NCBI GenBank assembly: GCA_018269055.1
Contig: JAFDVI010000028.1
Coordinates: 62,001-126,000, forward strand
From: Acidobacteriota bacterium
GTDB taxonomy: Bacteria > Acidobacteriota > Blastocatellia > RBC074
DNA: 64,000 nt
Direction of reading: 5' to 3'
Every line of letters starts with the position of its first letter. The first letter of the stretch is position 1. Positions 35,330 through 44,517 of the stretch are shown here, piece after piece. The notes beneath the pieces were generated by a model. The model searched no databases. It was not told where the DNA came from and saw nothing but the letters and a program-made list of their open reading frames with translations. A program made the position numbers and the translations under genes.

Positions 35330-38188
35330 ATGCCAAACAACCAAAAACTCAGCCCAAACAAGATGTTCAGTGGAATGCCGTGGAAATCGCGGCTGATTCT
35401 GGCGGCGGTATGCCTGACTCTGATCGGAGCAGGCTTCATTGTGCCAACCGGAATCTCCAATGCTGCAAAAGTTTCAGCCCAGGAAAATTCAGCCAACAAC
35501 AGCTCCGCAGCAGGGCAAGACCCTGCCATAAAGGATGAGCAATTCGCTCGTTCCGCCGAAACCGAACGCAAATTTGCCGAGCTCGCCGCAAAAGCCCGCG
35601 ACGGCAAATCCGTGCGGGTCATCATCGGCGTCAAATTGCCGGTCGCTTTCCGTGCCGAAGGGCTTCTAAAACGTCAGGAAGACAAGGAAACTCAGCACCT
35701 GCTGATTGCCCAGGCGCAAGACGCCTTGTTGAACCGATTGCAGGCCAACACTCGCGAATCGGTCAAACGGTTCAAATACATCCCTTATTTGGCGATGGAA
35801 GTCAGCGCCAGTGAATTGGAACAACTGAAAGCGATGCCTGAAGTATTTCAGATTCAGGAAGATGCGCTTGCCAAACCCGCGCTGAATGAAAGCACTCGCC
35901 TGATTGGCTCGGATGCTGCCGCAGCATCCGGTTTTACGGGCGCTGGCCAGACCGTTGCCATTCTGGATACAGGCGTAGACGGAACGCATCCGGCGTTGAG
36001 CGGCAAGGTTGTTTCCGAAGCCTGTTTTTCGCACGATGGGGGTTCCAATCAGTCCTTGTGTCCCGGAGCAGTGACGAGTTCGACTGCGGCGGGTTCGGGC
36101 GTCAATTGCACTGGAGTCGGCGGATGTGACCACGGCACGCACGTCGCGGGCATTGCCGCAGCCAGACCCGGAACGAATTCTTCAGGTGTCACGCTGACCG
36201 GAGTGGCCAGGGATGCCAACATCATTGCCATTCAAGTGTTTACTCGAATCAACAGCAGCACGGATTGCGACGGAAGTGCACCTTGCGTCAGGTCGTTTAC
36301 CTCCGATCAGATCAGCGGTTTGGAACGTGTGCGCGATCTGGCCAATATGACTGATGGCGGTGGCAATCCGCTGTTTCACATCTCTTCGGTGAACATGAGC
36401 CTCGGCGATGACAGCAACAACAGCTCCAACTGTGACGGAGATTCGCGCAAGTCAGCGATAGACAATCTCCGCTCGCTGGGAATCGCCACGGTCATTTCGG
36501 CTGGCAACGAAAGCCACAGGGCAGGCATTGGCGTGCCAGCCTGCATTTCCTCGGCAATCAGCGTTGGTTCGACAGACAAAGACGATACTGTTTCCGGTTT
36601 CTCGAACAACGCCGCAATCGTCAGCATTCTCGCGCCGGGTGGTTCCATTCAATCCACACTTCCCGGAGGCGTGTACGGGTTCAAAAGTGGCACTTCGATG
36701 GCTGCGCCGCATGTCACCGGCGCTTGGGCAGTTTTCAAATCCGCACCCGGACACGGCAGCGATTCAGTCGCGACTGTGTTGACGCAATTTCAAAATACTG
36801 GCGTTCCGGTGACGGATGCGCGCACGCCAAACCCGACAAATCTGGTGCGTCCACGATTGCGATTGGACAGTGCGTTGGGGTTGCGCAGCGCCGATTTGCA
36901 ACTATCCAAGACCGGTTCGCCGGGAACGGTCGTAGCCGGAACCAATCTGACGTACACCATCCACCTGACCAATGCCGGCCCGGATGCTGCGTCCAATGTG
37001 ACGGTCACAGACAATTTGCCCGCCAACACCAGCCTGGTGTCTGGCCCGGTAACTGTCGGATGGAATTGCAATTCGACCAATCCGATTCAGTGCACGAAAG
37101 CTTCGGTCGCCAACGGAGAATCCGCCACGTTTACCATCGTCGTGAAAGTGGACGCGGCCACACCGAATAACTCCACACTCAGCAACACGGCGACTGTGAT
37201 CACATCGGATTTCGACCCGAACGCGACCAACAGCACGGCGACGGCGACAAATCATGTCATCGCGCAAGCCGACCTGGAAGTGATTTCCAAGGTGGATACG
37301 CCCGACCCAGTGGTGACGAACAATCCGTTGCAGTACACGATCACGCTGCGCAACAACGGGCCTAGCGTAGCGACTTCGGTGGAATTGAGCGATCCGCTGC
37401 CCATCGGCGCCATCTTCAATAATTGTGCCTCAACCAACGGCGGCATCTGCCTGGGCAGTAGCCAGAATCGAACGGTTTCGTTCGCTTCGCTTGGCGTAGG
37501 GGATATGGCAACGGTGACGTTTGACACCACGGCGAACTGTTCGCTGGCCGATGGCACTGTGATCAACAACACGGCGACGATCAGCGCCGCAACGACAGAC
37601 CCGAACCCGGCGAACAACTCGGCGTCGGCTTCGACCGTGGCGCAAAATCCGCCACCAATCATTGTTTGCCCGGTCAGCCGTGACGTTATCGCGCCGACTC
37701 CAGGCAGCACAACGGCCATCGTCACCTATCCTGATCCGGTCGTTGTGGACAATTGCCCCGGCGTGACGGTCGTTTGTGTTCCGGCTTCGGGATCCGCATT
37801 CCCGCTGGGCCTGACGACCGTTACGTGTACGGCAACCGATTCCGGCGGTGCAACGGCCTCGTGCAGCTTCACCGTGACAGTCTGGGATGCCAGCATCCAG
37901 GATGACAACAGCGGCGATTATCTGCTCTTCAATACGTTCACGGGCGAATACAAATATGTTCGCTGTGGAGTTGACGGCTTCACGATGATTGGCCAGGGCG
38001 AAATATCACGCGTCGGCTGTGTGGTCACACTGCACGATGATTCCAGGGTGAACGCCTCGTTTGACCGCTGCACAATTGCACCCAGAAACACAGGCAATGC
38101 GACGATCAAACGGTTGCAACCGGACACGACCTTTGTGCTAAAGGATCGAAACATTCTCAACAACTCGCCAAGCTGCGCTATGCCTTGA
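35330..38188 (+). CDS. Secreted subtilisin-family (S8) serine protease with DUF11 and HYR repeats
   Basis: A 952-residue multidomain protease. The signal is in the first ~50 residues. An I9-like propeptide covers about 95-180. The S8 catalytic domain has Asp213 (AILDTGVDG), His268 (DHGTHVAGI), the oxyanion Asn393 (SAGNES) and Ser456 (SGTSMAAPHV). Two DUF11 repeats follow (LSKTGSPGTVVAGTNLTYTI; VDTPDPVVTNNPLQYTITL), then one HYR domain (about 770-850) and a ~100-residue C-terminal module with DDNSGDYLLFNTFTGEY. AAGGAG lies 6 nt before the ATG. The C-terminal module and 3' flank are shared with the next gene. It is likely extracellular; the substrate is unknown. Confidence 0.92.
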   Translation: MPNNQKLSPNKMFSGMPWKSRLILAAVCLTLIGAGFIVPTGISNAAKVSAQENSANNSSAAGQDPAIKDEQFARSAETERKFAELAAKARDGKSVRVIIGVKLPVAFRAEGLLKRQEDKETQHLLIAQAQDALLNRLQANTRESVKRFKYIPYLAMEVSASELEQLKAMPEVFQIQEDALAKPALNESTRLIGSDAAAASGFTGAGQTVAILDTGVDGTHPALSGKVVSEACFSHDGGSNQSLCPGAVTSSTAAGSGVNCTGVGGCDHGTHVAGIAAARPGTNSSGVTLTGVARDANIIAIQVFTRINSSTDCDGSAPCVRSFTSDQISGLERVRDLANMTDGGGNPLFHISSVNMSLGDDSNNSSNCDGDSRKSAIDNLRSLGIATVISAGNESHRAGIGVPACISSAISVGSTDKDDTVSGFSNNAAIVSILAPGGSIQSTLPGGVYGFKSGTSMAAPHVTGAWAVFKSAPGHGSDSVATVLTQFQNTGVPVTDARTPNPTNLVRPRLRLDSALGLRSADLQLSKTGSPGTVVAGTNLTYTIHLTNAGPDAASNVTVTDNLPANTSLVSGPVTVGWNCNSTNPIQCTKASVANGESATFTIVVKVDAATPNNSTLSNTATVITSDFDPNATNSTATATNHVIAQADLEVISKVDTPDPVVTNNPLQYTITLRNNGPSVATSVELSDPLPIGAIFNNCASTNGGICLGSSQNRTVSFASLGVGDMATVTFDTTANCSLADGTVINNTATISAATTDPNPANNSASASTVAQNPPPIIVCPVSRDVIAPTPGSTTAIVTYPDPVVVDNCPGVTVVCVPASGSAFPLGLTTVTCTATDSGGATASCSFTVTVWDASIQDDNSGDYLLFNTFTGEYKYVRCGVDGFTMIGQGEISRVGCVVTLHDDSRVNASFDRCTIAPRNTGNATIKRLQPDTTFVLKDRNILNNSPSCAMP

Positions 38189-38292
38189 TGAGTCGTTGCA
38201 TCCAGTTTGCGAAGACTGTGACATTGCAATTGCGGCTCGGCAAAACGGGGGCCTTGGGCCGCACGGGGGCTAGGCGCAGTCTTCGCAAAACA
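37889..38292 (+). repeat. 3' cassette copy A: C-terminal module plus 3' untranslated element
   Basis: This block is homologous to 40949-41340. In the coding part the two differ at many third positions, but 38105-38176 is identical to 41171-41242 over 72 bp. The homology continues past the stop codon through a stem-loop. Confidence 0.85.
38207..38290 (+). other. 3' untranslated stem-loop element, copy A
   Basis: TTGCGAAGACTG near 38207 pairs with CAGTCTTCGCAA at 38278-38289. The enclosed sequence includes GCGGCTCGGCAAAACGGG and TAGGCGCAGTCTTCGC, both identical in copy B. Copy A has 18 extra bases in the loop. An intrinsic terminator follows 30 bases later. The function is unknown; a structured mRNA 3' end is one reading. 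Confidence 0.55.
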
Positions 38293-38320
38293 AATCTCTC
38301 AATCCCCACTAAATTTTTTT

Positions 38321-38350
38321 GGCGCTCGAATCAATCGGGCGCCTTTTTTT
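38321..38350 (+). terminator. Intrinsic terminator after the subtilase gene
   Basis: GGCGCTCGA pairs with TCGGGCGCC (one wobble) around ATCAA, followed by seven T (38344-38350). Confidence 0.9.
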
Positions 38351-38551
38351 ACTTGCCCTGAATTTTTGTCTTGAGAATTGCAATCGTTTGATGTAGCTTC
38401 CGCGCCGGTAAACGCTATTAGGTAATTTATAACGCTTAGCCCAATCAATTTTCAGTTCGTCAGCCGAAGTTCCGAGATAGGCCAATCTGTTGGCCAATTA
38501 TTGGATGGTAAGAAAAAACAACTCCAAATTCACTCAGCAAAAGGAGCCTCC

Positions 38552-41254
38552 ATGCGAAACAAACGATTAGTAAAGATAGCCTCCGTAAGTATTCTGCTAT
38601 TTGCAGTAACAATGATTCTGCCCTGGATTTTGAAAGCAAGGTTTTCTTCAACCTTAGCCGCAACCTACAAGCGGGATGGCCTGCGTAGTGCGGGCGAGAC
38701 TCAAAAGCCCGGCATCAAATTCGGCACTTCCTACCAGCACGATACCTCAGAGCCGTTGCGCGATATGGCGCAGCAGTCGGTCAAGGCGTCGAAGGCAAAG
38801 ATCACTCGCGGCACCGACTCTGTCGCGATCCTCGTCTCGGGAATATCCCCCGACACCCAGGGCGCGGTTGGGGCGACACAGCGTGTCAAGCTCGGCAACG
38901 ACCGCTACCAGATCTTTGATAACCGCACCGGCGCCTCGGTAATGGACTCTTCGGACATCTCCACAATCTGGGCCGGCTTTGGTGGCTCCTGCGCGACCGG
39001 AGGGACGGGCGATACGGTTGTGCTTTACGACAAGGTGGCCGATCGCTGGGTCATCAGCCAGTTTGCGTCTGCGACGAGCGGCAAGGCTGCCACTGAGCAG
39101 TGTTTCGCTGTGTCAACGACCAGCGATGCCACGGGGTCATACTATAGATATGCCTTCCATCTTGGCCCAAACTTTATTGATTCTCCGCATCTCAGTATCC
39201 GGCCGGATGGCTACCTCATGGGCGATAGCGTTTACAACGAATCTGGGACAGAGCGCCTGGGCAGCCAGTTTTTCTTATTCGACAGGAAGGCGATGCTCGC
39301 CGGGGCCGCGGCAACCTTCACCAGTCCGGGCCTCGACACCGGAGTCGGCGAAACGTATTCGATTTCTGCCAGCGGTGTCCGTGTGAGATCGGCGTCCAGC
39401 CAACTCGCCGTCAGCACGCTGACCATCAACCTGACCTACGACCCGGATGCCACGTTCACCACAGCCGGGTTGAGCGCATCGGACATCATTGCCATGAAAG
39501 CGGCGAACTCATTCGCCGCACAGCAGTTCACCAACAATTATGTTGACCCCATCAACGTCAACATCAAGGTGACGGCGGTGCCCGGCACTGGCACACTCGG
39601 TGGGAGTTCAACGTCCCTTACGGTCACCACTTTTGCAAATATGGTTGCCAAGACTGTCGCAGACGCGACTACGGCGGACGACGCTACTGCGACGGGCTCT
39701 GGCGGTTCAATATCATCAACATTGGTTGATCCGGTAGGCGGAGCACATAACTACTTGGTGAGCTTTGCTCAGGCCAAGGCCCTGGGGATCAGTCCCGATG
39801 ACGCGGTCACCATTGATGGGACTTACACCTTTGGCGGCGGATTCAGCTACACTTACGACCCGCTTAACCGGGCGGTCGCTGGCAAGTTTGATTACATCGG
39901 CGTTTCGATGCACGAGTTTTCGGAGATCATGGGCCGCATTGGTGTTATGGGCGGAGACCTTGGCGTCGGGAGCCCCTCCTACATGCAGTTTGATTTGTTC
40001 CACTATACCGGTGCCGGTGCACGGGGATTGAACAATGGTGCGGGCAGATCTTTCTCGATTGATAACGGGACAACCCTTCTCAAGGCTTTTAATGATGGAG
40101 CCACGTTCGGCGGCGATCTGCAGGACTGGGCCAGTGGCACAAACGACTCTTTCAACGCCTTCAGCGGTTCCGGCGTGCGGAACGACCTAACACCCGTGGA
40201 CCTCCGAAACATGGATGTCATCGGCTACAATTTTGTGCCGTCCTGCACATTAGTCACCTGTCCGGCGAATATCACTCAACCGAATGACCCGAACCAGTGC
40301 GGCGCTGTGGTCAGCTACCCGGTGCCGACGACAAGCGGCACTTGCGACGCTGTTACCTGTTCACCAGCTTCGGGAGCGTTCTTCTCAGTGGGCACGACTA
40401 CGGTCACTTGTACCCCGGCCGCCGGGCCGAGTTGCTCCTTCACGGTGACTGTCAACGACACGCAGAGTCCGATGATTGCTTGTCCGGCGAACATCATCAG
40501 ATCAACTGACCCGGGACTATGTTCAGCGATAGTCAATCCGGGCACGCCAACAGCGACTGACAACTGCCCTGGTGTCACCGTGACAGGTGCGCGCAGCGAT
40601 GCACTGGCTTTGACTGATCCTTATCCTAAAGGGATAACCACAATCACCTGGAAGGCTACGGATGCGTCAGGCAACATGGCCACTTGCCCGCAGACCATCA
40701 CGGTCAATGACACTGAGAAGCCGAAGATCCTTTGTCCGGCGGACGTTACGGTCGTGACTCCCAAACCTGGCGACCCAAGCACTACTGTCAGTTTTCCGGC
40801 GCCAATGGTGACGGATAATTGTCCCGGGGCGACGGTAACCTGCGTGCCGCCGTCAGGGTCGAGTTTTCCCCTCGGCACGACTCTGGTGACCTGCACTGCA
40901 TCCGATACTTCTGGCAATATGGCTGAATGTAGTTTTACCGTGACGGTATGGGATGTCTGTATCAAGGATGATCAAAATGGCGACTTCCTGCTCTTTAACT
41001 CATTTACAGGCGATTATCTGTTCACGCGCTGCGGAGCGGATCGCTTCACAATGATGGGTCGAGGCGAAATCTCTCGCGTCGGTTGCGTGGTTACACTGCA
41101 CGATGACACGCGCGTGAATGCCTCATACGACCGCTGCCCGATTGCACCCAGAAATACGGGGAACGCGATCATCAAACGGTTGCAACCGGACACGACCTTT
41201 GTGCTAAAGGATCGAAACATTCTCAACAACTCGCCAAGCTGCCCCACTCCTTGA
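38552..41254 (+). CDS. Secreted metalloprotease-like protein (HExxEIMGR) with three HYR domains
   Basis: A 900-residue protein with a signal/anchor helix (SILLFAVTMILPWIL). Residues about 65-265 resemble a choice-of-anchor or beta-propeller-like domain (ISPDTQGAVGATQRVKLGND, DKVADRWVISQFA). A metalloprotease domain covers about 290-560, with the motif MHEFSEIMGRIG at about 453, matching the HEX2EXMGR pattern of a family of secreted acidobacterial/proteobacterial metalloproteases. Three HYR domains follow (TCPANITQPNDP; ACPANIIRSTDP; LCPADVTVVTPKP) and the same C-terminal module as the subtilase. AAAGGAG precedes the ATG; the frame is open from 38501. The 5' part has different codon choice from its neighbours. 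Confidence 0.82.
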   Translation: MRNKRLVKIASVSILLFAVTMILPWILKARFSSTLAATYKRDGLRSAGETQKPGIKFGTSYQHDTSEPLRDMAQQSVKASKAKITRGTDSVAILVSGISPDTQGAVGATQRVKLGNDRYQIFDNRTGASVMDSSDISTIWAGFGGSCATGGTGDTVVLYDKVADRWVISQFASATSGKAATEQCFAVSTTSDATGSYYRYAFHLGPNFIDSPHLSIRPDGYLMGDSVYNESGTERLGSQFFLFDRKAMLAGAAATFTSPGLDTGVGETYSISASGVRVRSASSQLAVSTLTINLTYDPDATFTTAGLSASDIIAMKAANSFAAQQFTNNYVDPINVNIKVTAVPGTGTLGGSSTSLTVTTFANMVAKTVADATTADDATATGSGGSISSTLVDPVGGAHNYLVSFAQAKALGISPDDAVTIDGTYTFGGGFSYTYDPLNRAVAGKFDYIGVSMHEFSEIMGRIGVMGGDLGVGSPSYMQFDLFHYTGAGARGLNNGAGRSFSIDNGTTLLKAFNDGATFGGDLQDWASGTNDSFNAFSGSGVRNDLTPVDLRNMDVIGYNFVPSCTLVTCPANITQPNDPNQCGAVVSYPVPTTSGTCDAVTCSPASGAFFSVGTTTVTCTPAAGPSCSFTVTVNDTQSPMIACPANIIRSTDPGLCSAIVNPGTPTATDNCPGVTVTGARSDALALTDPYPKGITTITWKATDASGNMATCPQTITVNDTEKPKILCPADVTVVTPKPGDPSTTVSFPAPMVTDNCPGATVTCVPPSGSSFPLGTTLVTCTASDTSGNMAECSFTVTVWDVCIKDDQNGDFLLFNSFTGDYLFTRCGADRFTMMGRGEISRVGCVVTLHDDTRVNASYDRCPIAPRNTGNAIIKRLQPDTTFVLKDRNILNNSPSCPTP

Positions 41255-41340
41255 TGAGTTGTTGAATCCGGTTCGCGAAGACTGCAACACTGCAACCGCG
41301 GCTCGGCAAAACGGGAGTTAGGCGCAGTCTTCGCAAAACG
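40949..41340 (+). repeat. 3' cassette copy B: C-terminal module plus 3' untranslated element
   Basis: The partner of 37889-38292. The perfect 72-bp match is 41171-41242. Beyond the stop codon the copies stay similar through the stem-loop. Confidence 0.85.
41273..41335 (+). other. 3' untranslated stem-loop element, copy B
   Basis: GCGAAGACTGC (41275-41285) pairs exactly with GCAGTCTTCGC (41324-41334). The loop keeps GCGGCTCGGCAAAACGGG from copy A but is 18 bases shorter. Confidence 0.55.
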
Positions 41341-41364
41341 ATTTTCTATCCCCAAAAACTCGCA

Positions 41365-41396
41365 GGCGCTCAGTGGATGCTGAGCGCCCATTTTTT
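41365..41396 (+). terminator. Intrinsic terminator after the metalloprotease gene
   Basis: GGCGCTCAG (41365-41373) pairs with CTGAGCGCC (41380-41388) around TGGATG, followed by CATTTTTT. Confidence 0.92.
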
Positions 41397-41426
41397 ACAG
41401 ATACCTAAACGTAACACGATTTTTGC

Positions 41427-42887
41427 TTACGCAAGCACCTCGCGAATGATTTTGCCGTGAACATCCGTCAGCCGGAATTCCCGGCCCTGAAACCGATATG
41501 TCAGCCGCTCGTGGTCAAAACCCAGTTGATTCAGCAGCGTGGCGTGCAAATCGTGAACGTGAGTGCCGCCTTCGACAACGCCGAAGCCCAGTTCGTCCGT
41601 TTGGCCATGCACATAGCCGGGTTTGAAGCCGCCACCCGCCAACCAAATTGTGAATCCTTCGATGTGATGATCGCGCCCGGTGGTTTCGCGCACTTCGCCC
41701 ATCGGTGTGCGCCCGAATTCGCCGCCCCAGATGACGATGGTATCTTCCAGCAAACCGCGTTGTTTCAGGTCGAGCACCAGCGCCGCGCTCGCCTGGTCAA
41801 CTTCGCGGCAGCGATTTTCCAAATCGCCATCCAGGTTGTTGCCGCGTTCGCCATGATGATCCCAGTCTGTGTGATACAACTGCACAAAGCGCACGCCGCG
41901 TTCGATCATCCGCCGCGCCAGCAACACATTCGCCGCAAAGCCCGACTCGCCCGGCTTCACGCCGTACATTGCCAATGTCGCCGCCGATTCCTTGCTCAAA
42001 TCCATCAGCTCCGGCGCGCTGGTTTGCATGCGATAAGCCATTTCGTAGGCATTTACGCGCGTCATGATTTCCGGGTCGCCTGTTGTTTCCAGCCGCGCTT
42101 TGTTGAGCGCGCCGACCGTGTCGTAAAAATCGCGTTCCTGCTCGCGCGTGATTCCTTCGGGACTGCGCAGGTTCAAAATCGCATCGCCCTGTCCGCGAAA
42201 CGGCACGCCCTGAAACGAAGTCGGCAAAAATCCACTGCTCCACAACGTCGAACCGCCGCGCGGTCCGCGACGCCCGCTTTGCAGCACGACAAACCCGGGT
42301 AGGTCTGTGGACTCACTGCCCAATCCATATGTCGTCCATGCGCCGAAGGCTGGACGACCGGGAATCTGAAATCCCGTGTTCATAAACAACTTCGCCGGGC
42401 CGTGGTTGAACACATCCGTGGACATCCCGCGCAGCCAGCAAACTTCGTCCACAATTTTTTGATGATGCGGCAACAATTCGCTGAGCGTCATCCCCGATTG
42501 CCCGCACTGCGTGAACTTGCGCTTGGAACCGAGCAGCGTTTCGTTGCCTTTCAAAAACGCAAAGCGGCGACCTTTCATCAAGCTTGGTGGTGGCGGTTGG
42601 CCTGTCAATTCGCGCAGTTTCGGTTTGTCGGAAAACAATTCCAGTTGCGAAGGCGCGCCCGCCATAAACAGGTAAATCACGCGCTTGGCTTTGGCCGGAA
42701 GCGGCGCTTTGCGCGGCGCCATCGGATTGGCGGGATCAATTTGCGGACGCTGCGGCGCGCCAAATCCATCCTGCGCCAGCAGGGAATTGAGCGCGATAGC
42801 GCCCAACCCGACAGCGCATTGCCCGAAAAAATGGCGGCGGGTCGCGTCTTGCAATTCGTTTGAATGTGGCGTGTTCATCATTTCCAT
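41427..42887 (-). CDS. DUF1501 protein (sulfatase/phosphatase-like fold)
   Basis: A 486-residue protein. The N-terminus has a Tat-like motif (ATRRHFFGQCAVGLGAIALN), so it is probably exported folded. The body has DUF1501 hallmarks: RVIYLFMAGAPSQLELFS, RRKFTQ-like basic stretch with SELLPHHQKIVDEVCWLRGM, NHGPAKLFMNTG, and a metal-site region YHTDWDHHGERGNN, IVIWGGEFGRTPMGE and RDHHIEGFTIWLAGGG. The fold is alkaline-phosphatase-like, but the activity is not known. It normally pairs with PSD1 cytochrome genes, as here: it is the last gene of the msrB/lactonase/PSD1 operon and starts 3 bp after the lactonase stop. The exact start among closely spaced ATGs (42887, 42881, 42878) is uncertain. Confidence 0.9.
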   Translation of the reverse strand: MEMMNTPHSNELQDATRRHFFGQCAVGLGAIALNSLLAQDGFGAPQRPQIDPANPMAPRKAPLPAKAKRVIYLFMAGAPSQLELFSDKPKLRELTGQPPPPSLMKGRRFAFLKGNETLLGSKRKFTQCGQSGMTLSELLPHHQKIVDEVCWLRGMSTDVFNHGPAKLFMNTGFQIPGRPAFGAWTTYGLGSESTDLPGFVVLQSGRRGPRGGSTLWSSGFLPTSFQGVPFRGQGDAILNLRSPEGITREQERDFYDTVGALNKARLETTGDPEIMTRVNAYEMAYRMQTSAPELMDLSKESAATLAMYGVKPGESGFAANVLLARRMIERGVRFVQLYHTDWDHHGERGNNLDGDLENRCREVDQASAALVLDLKQRGLLEDTIVIWGGEFGRTPMGEVRETTGRDHHIEGFTIWLAGGGFKPGYVHGQTDELGFGVVEGGTHVHDLHATLLNQLGFDHERLTYRFQGREFRLTDVHGKIIREVLA

Positions 42888-42890
42888 TTT

Positions 42891-44009
42891 TCATTTTGCC
42901 GGAAGGTCAACGATCTGTACCCAGTTGGGAATCCTGCCCATCGCATATTCCTTGAGCTTGGTCAGTTTTCCCGTATCCGGTTCAATTCGGTAACCGGACA
43001 TCTGATGGGAACGCATCCCGACGATAAACAGGTATTTTCCCGCAGAATCAATGCCGAAGCTCCGAGGCATGGCTTCGGTCGGAATGGTTTCGATCAGCGT
43101 CAACGTGCCATCGGCGGCATTGACCTTGAAGCCTGTGAGCGTGTTCGACGTGCGGTCTGAACTGTACAGGTATTTGGCATCGGGAGTGAGATGTATGTCG
43201 GCGGAAGCGATTCTTCCCGTCACGCCCGGCGGCAAGCCGTTGACGGACTGCTTTTCCTTCAATTGCCCTTTGCCGGAATCGTAATCAAACACGTGAACCG
43301 CGCCGTCCAATTCTCCAAGCACGTAAACCAGCTTGCCGTTCGGATGAAAGACCAGATGGCGCGGGCCGGTTTTGGCTTTAACGGCAACGGATGGTGGCGC
43401 ATTCGGTTCCAGTTTCCCGGTCTTTGCGTCGAACTTGAACACATTGACCAGGTCATTGCCAAGCGTCGCCGCCAGAACGTAGCGATTTTTTGCGTCCGGC
43501 AAAATGGAGTGCGCGTTCGTGTGATTTTCCAAGGTTTGCTGTGTCGGCCCAATTACGCCGTTTGCGCCAATGGGACTGACGGTGAATTTGTGGCCGGGAT
43601 ATGAAGCTGCGAACAAATAACGCCCTGTGTGGTCGGTTGAAATGTACGGCATGCTGTCCACCAGCGGCCCGCTGCCGATCAGTTTGAGCTTGCCGGTTTT
43701 CGGGCCAATGGCGAAGGTGAAGACGCTTTGCGGTTCGCCGCGCGTGGCAACAAACAGGAAGCGGCGATCCGGACTGACTGCCATCGGCGTCGAACCACCT
43801 GCTTTGAGAATGCCGGGCAACGGAACTTTCTCCACAAAAGTCAGCTCGCCGGTCTCGTGGTTGAGCTGCCACACGTAAATATCATTGCTTTCACAATTGC
43901 TGACATAAACGATGGTCATTGGCACAGCAGGCGTAGCGCCCGCGTTCGCTACAACCGCAGCCGCCGCAGACATTGCCATCCACAACGCTTGATTCAACAA
44001 TCCACGCAT
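42891..44009 (-). CDS. Secreted lactonase-family seven-bladed propeller protein
   Basis: A 372-residue protein. The signal peptide is Ala-rich (AMSAAAAVVANAGATPA). It then matches the 6-phosphogluconolactonase/lactonase beta-propeller family: VYVSNCESNDIYVWQLNHETGEL, GGSTPMAVSPDRRFLFVATRG, HTNAHSILPDAKNRYVLAATLGNDLV, GPRHLVFHPNGKLVYVLGELDGAV, ADIHLTPDAKYLYSSDR and MPRSFGIDSAGKYLFIVG. An exported member cannot be the cytosolic pentose-phosphate enzyme, so a periplasmic lactonase or binding role is more likely. The start is the ATG at 44009, overlapping the msrB stop (TGATG), with AAAGGAG 10 nt upstream; the open frame to 44126 lies within msrB. Confidence 0.87.
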   Translation of the reverse strand: MRGLLNQALWMAMSAAAAVVANAGATPAVPMTIVYVSNCESNDIYVWQLNHETGELTFVEKVPLPGILKAGGSTPMAVSPDRRFLFVATRGEPQSVFTFAIGPKTGKLKLIGSGPLVDSMPYISTDHTGRYLFAASYPGHKFTVSPIGANGVIGPTQQTLENHTNAHSILPDAKNRYVLAATLGNDLVNVFKFDAKTGKLEPNAPPSVAVKAKTGPRHLVFHPNGKLVYVLGELDGAVHVFDYDSGKGQLKEKQSVNGLPPGVTGRIASADIHLTPDAKYLYSSDRTSNTLTGFKVNAADGTLTLIETIPTEAMPRSFGIDSAGKYLFIVGMRSHQMSGYRIEPDTGKLTKLKEYAMGRIPNWVQIVDLPAK

Positions 44010-44476
44010 CAGGCTTCCGCTCCTTTGACCTTTTTCAGCGCCACGGCATTCATGCAATACCGCAAGCCGCTCGGTTCTGGCCCGTCCGGGAACACGTGCC
44101 CCAAATGCGCGTCGCAGGTATTGCAAACCGTTTCCACTCTGGACATGCCGTAACTGGTGTCTTCGTGATAAGCAATCGCGTTTTCCTTGATCGGTTGCGT
44201 AAACGAAGGCCAGCCCGTTCCGCTTTCAAACTTTTCGTTGGCATCAAATAGCAACGTGTCGCAACAAACGCAGGCATATAACCCCGGCTCAAACAAACTA
44301 CACATTTCCGAACTGAATGGGCTTTCCGTGCCATGCTGGCGCGTGACGTAATACTGTTCCGGCGTCAACTGCGCCTGCCATTCCGCATCGGATTTGGTGA
44401 CTTTTCGGTCAGGATTCAGATTGGAAATCCTTGCCATCCGTAACACATCCAACCACTTCAACAGCATACTTTTCAT
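44009..44476 (-). CDS. msrB: Peptide-methionine (R)-S-oxide reductase
   Basis: A 155-residue MsrB, which reduces methionine-R-sulfoxide in proteins. Motifs: LTPEQYYVTRQHGTESPFSS, the zinc-binding CVCC and CNTC pairs, FESGTGWPSFTQPI, HLGHVFPDGP and the catalytic Cys in GLRYCMNAVAL. There is no signal peptide, so the enzyme is cytoplasmic. Met1 sits almost on a GGG, while Met4 (44467) has AAAGGG at a better distance, so the shorter start may be correct. It lies inside the PSD1-lactonase-DUF1501 operon, an unusual neighbour that may reflect oxidative chemistry of that system. Confidence 0.94.
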   Translation of the reverse strand: MKSMLLKWLDVLRMARISNLNPDRKVTKSDAEWQAQLTPEQYYVTRQHGTESPFSSEMCSLFEPGLYACVCCDTLLFDANEKFESGTGWPSFTQPIKENAIAYHEDTSYGMSRVETVCNTCDAHLGHVFPDGPEPSGLRYCMNAVALKKVKGAEA

Positions 44477-44517
44477 CCCTTTCTGGTTTTCTCACGCCAT
44501 TTGAATCTCTTGCAAAC

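Larger units (their letters stand above)
38189..38551 (+). other. Intergenic region between the two secreted protease genes
   Basis: 363 bp. It holds the 3' element and terminator of the subtilase gene, then about 200 bp upstream of the next gene with AAAGGAG before its ATG. No confident promoter boxes were found. Confidence 0.5.

Noticed and set aside
38552..41254. Integrated phage or transposon carrying the protease genes
   Set aside because: No integrase, transposase, terminal repeats or tRNA junction is seen; the shared parts are limited to the 3' cassette.
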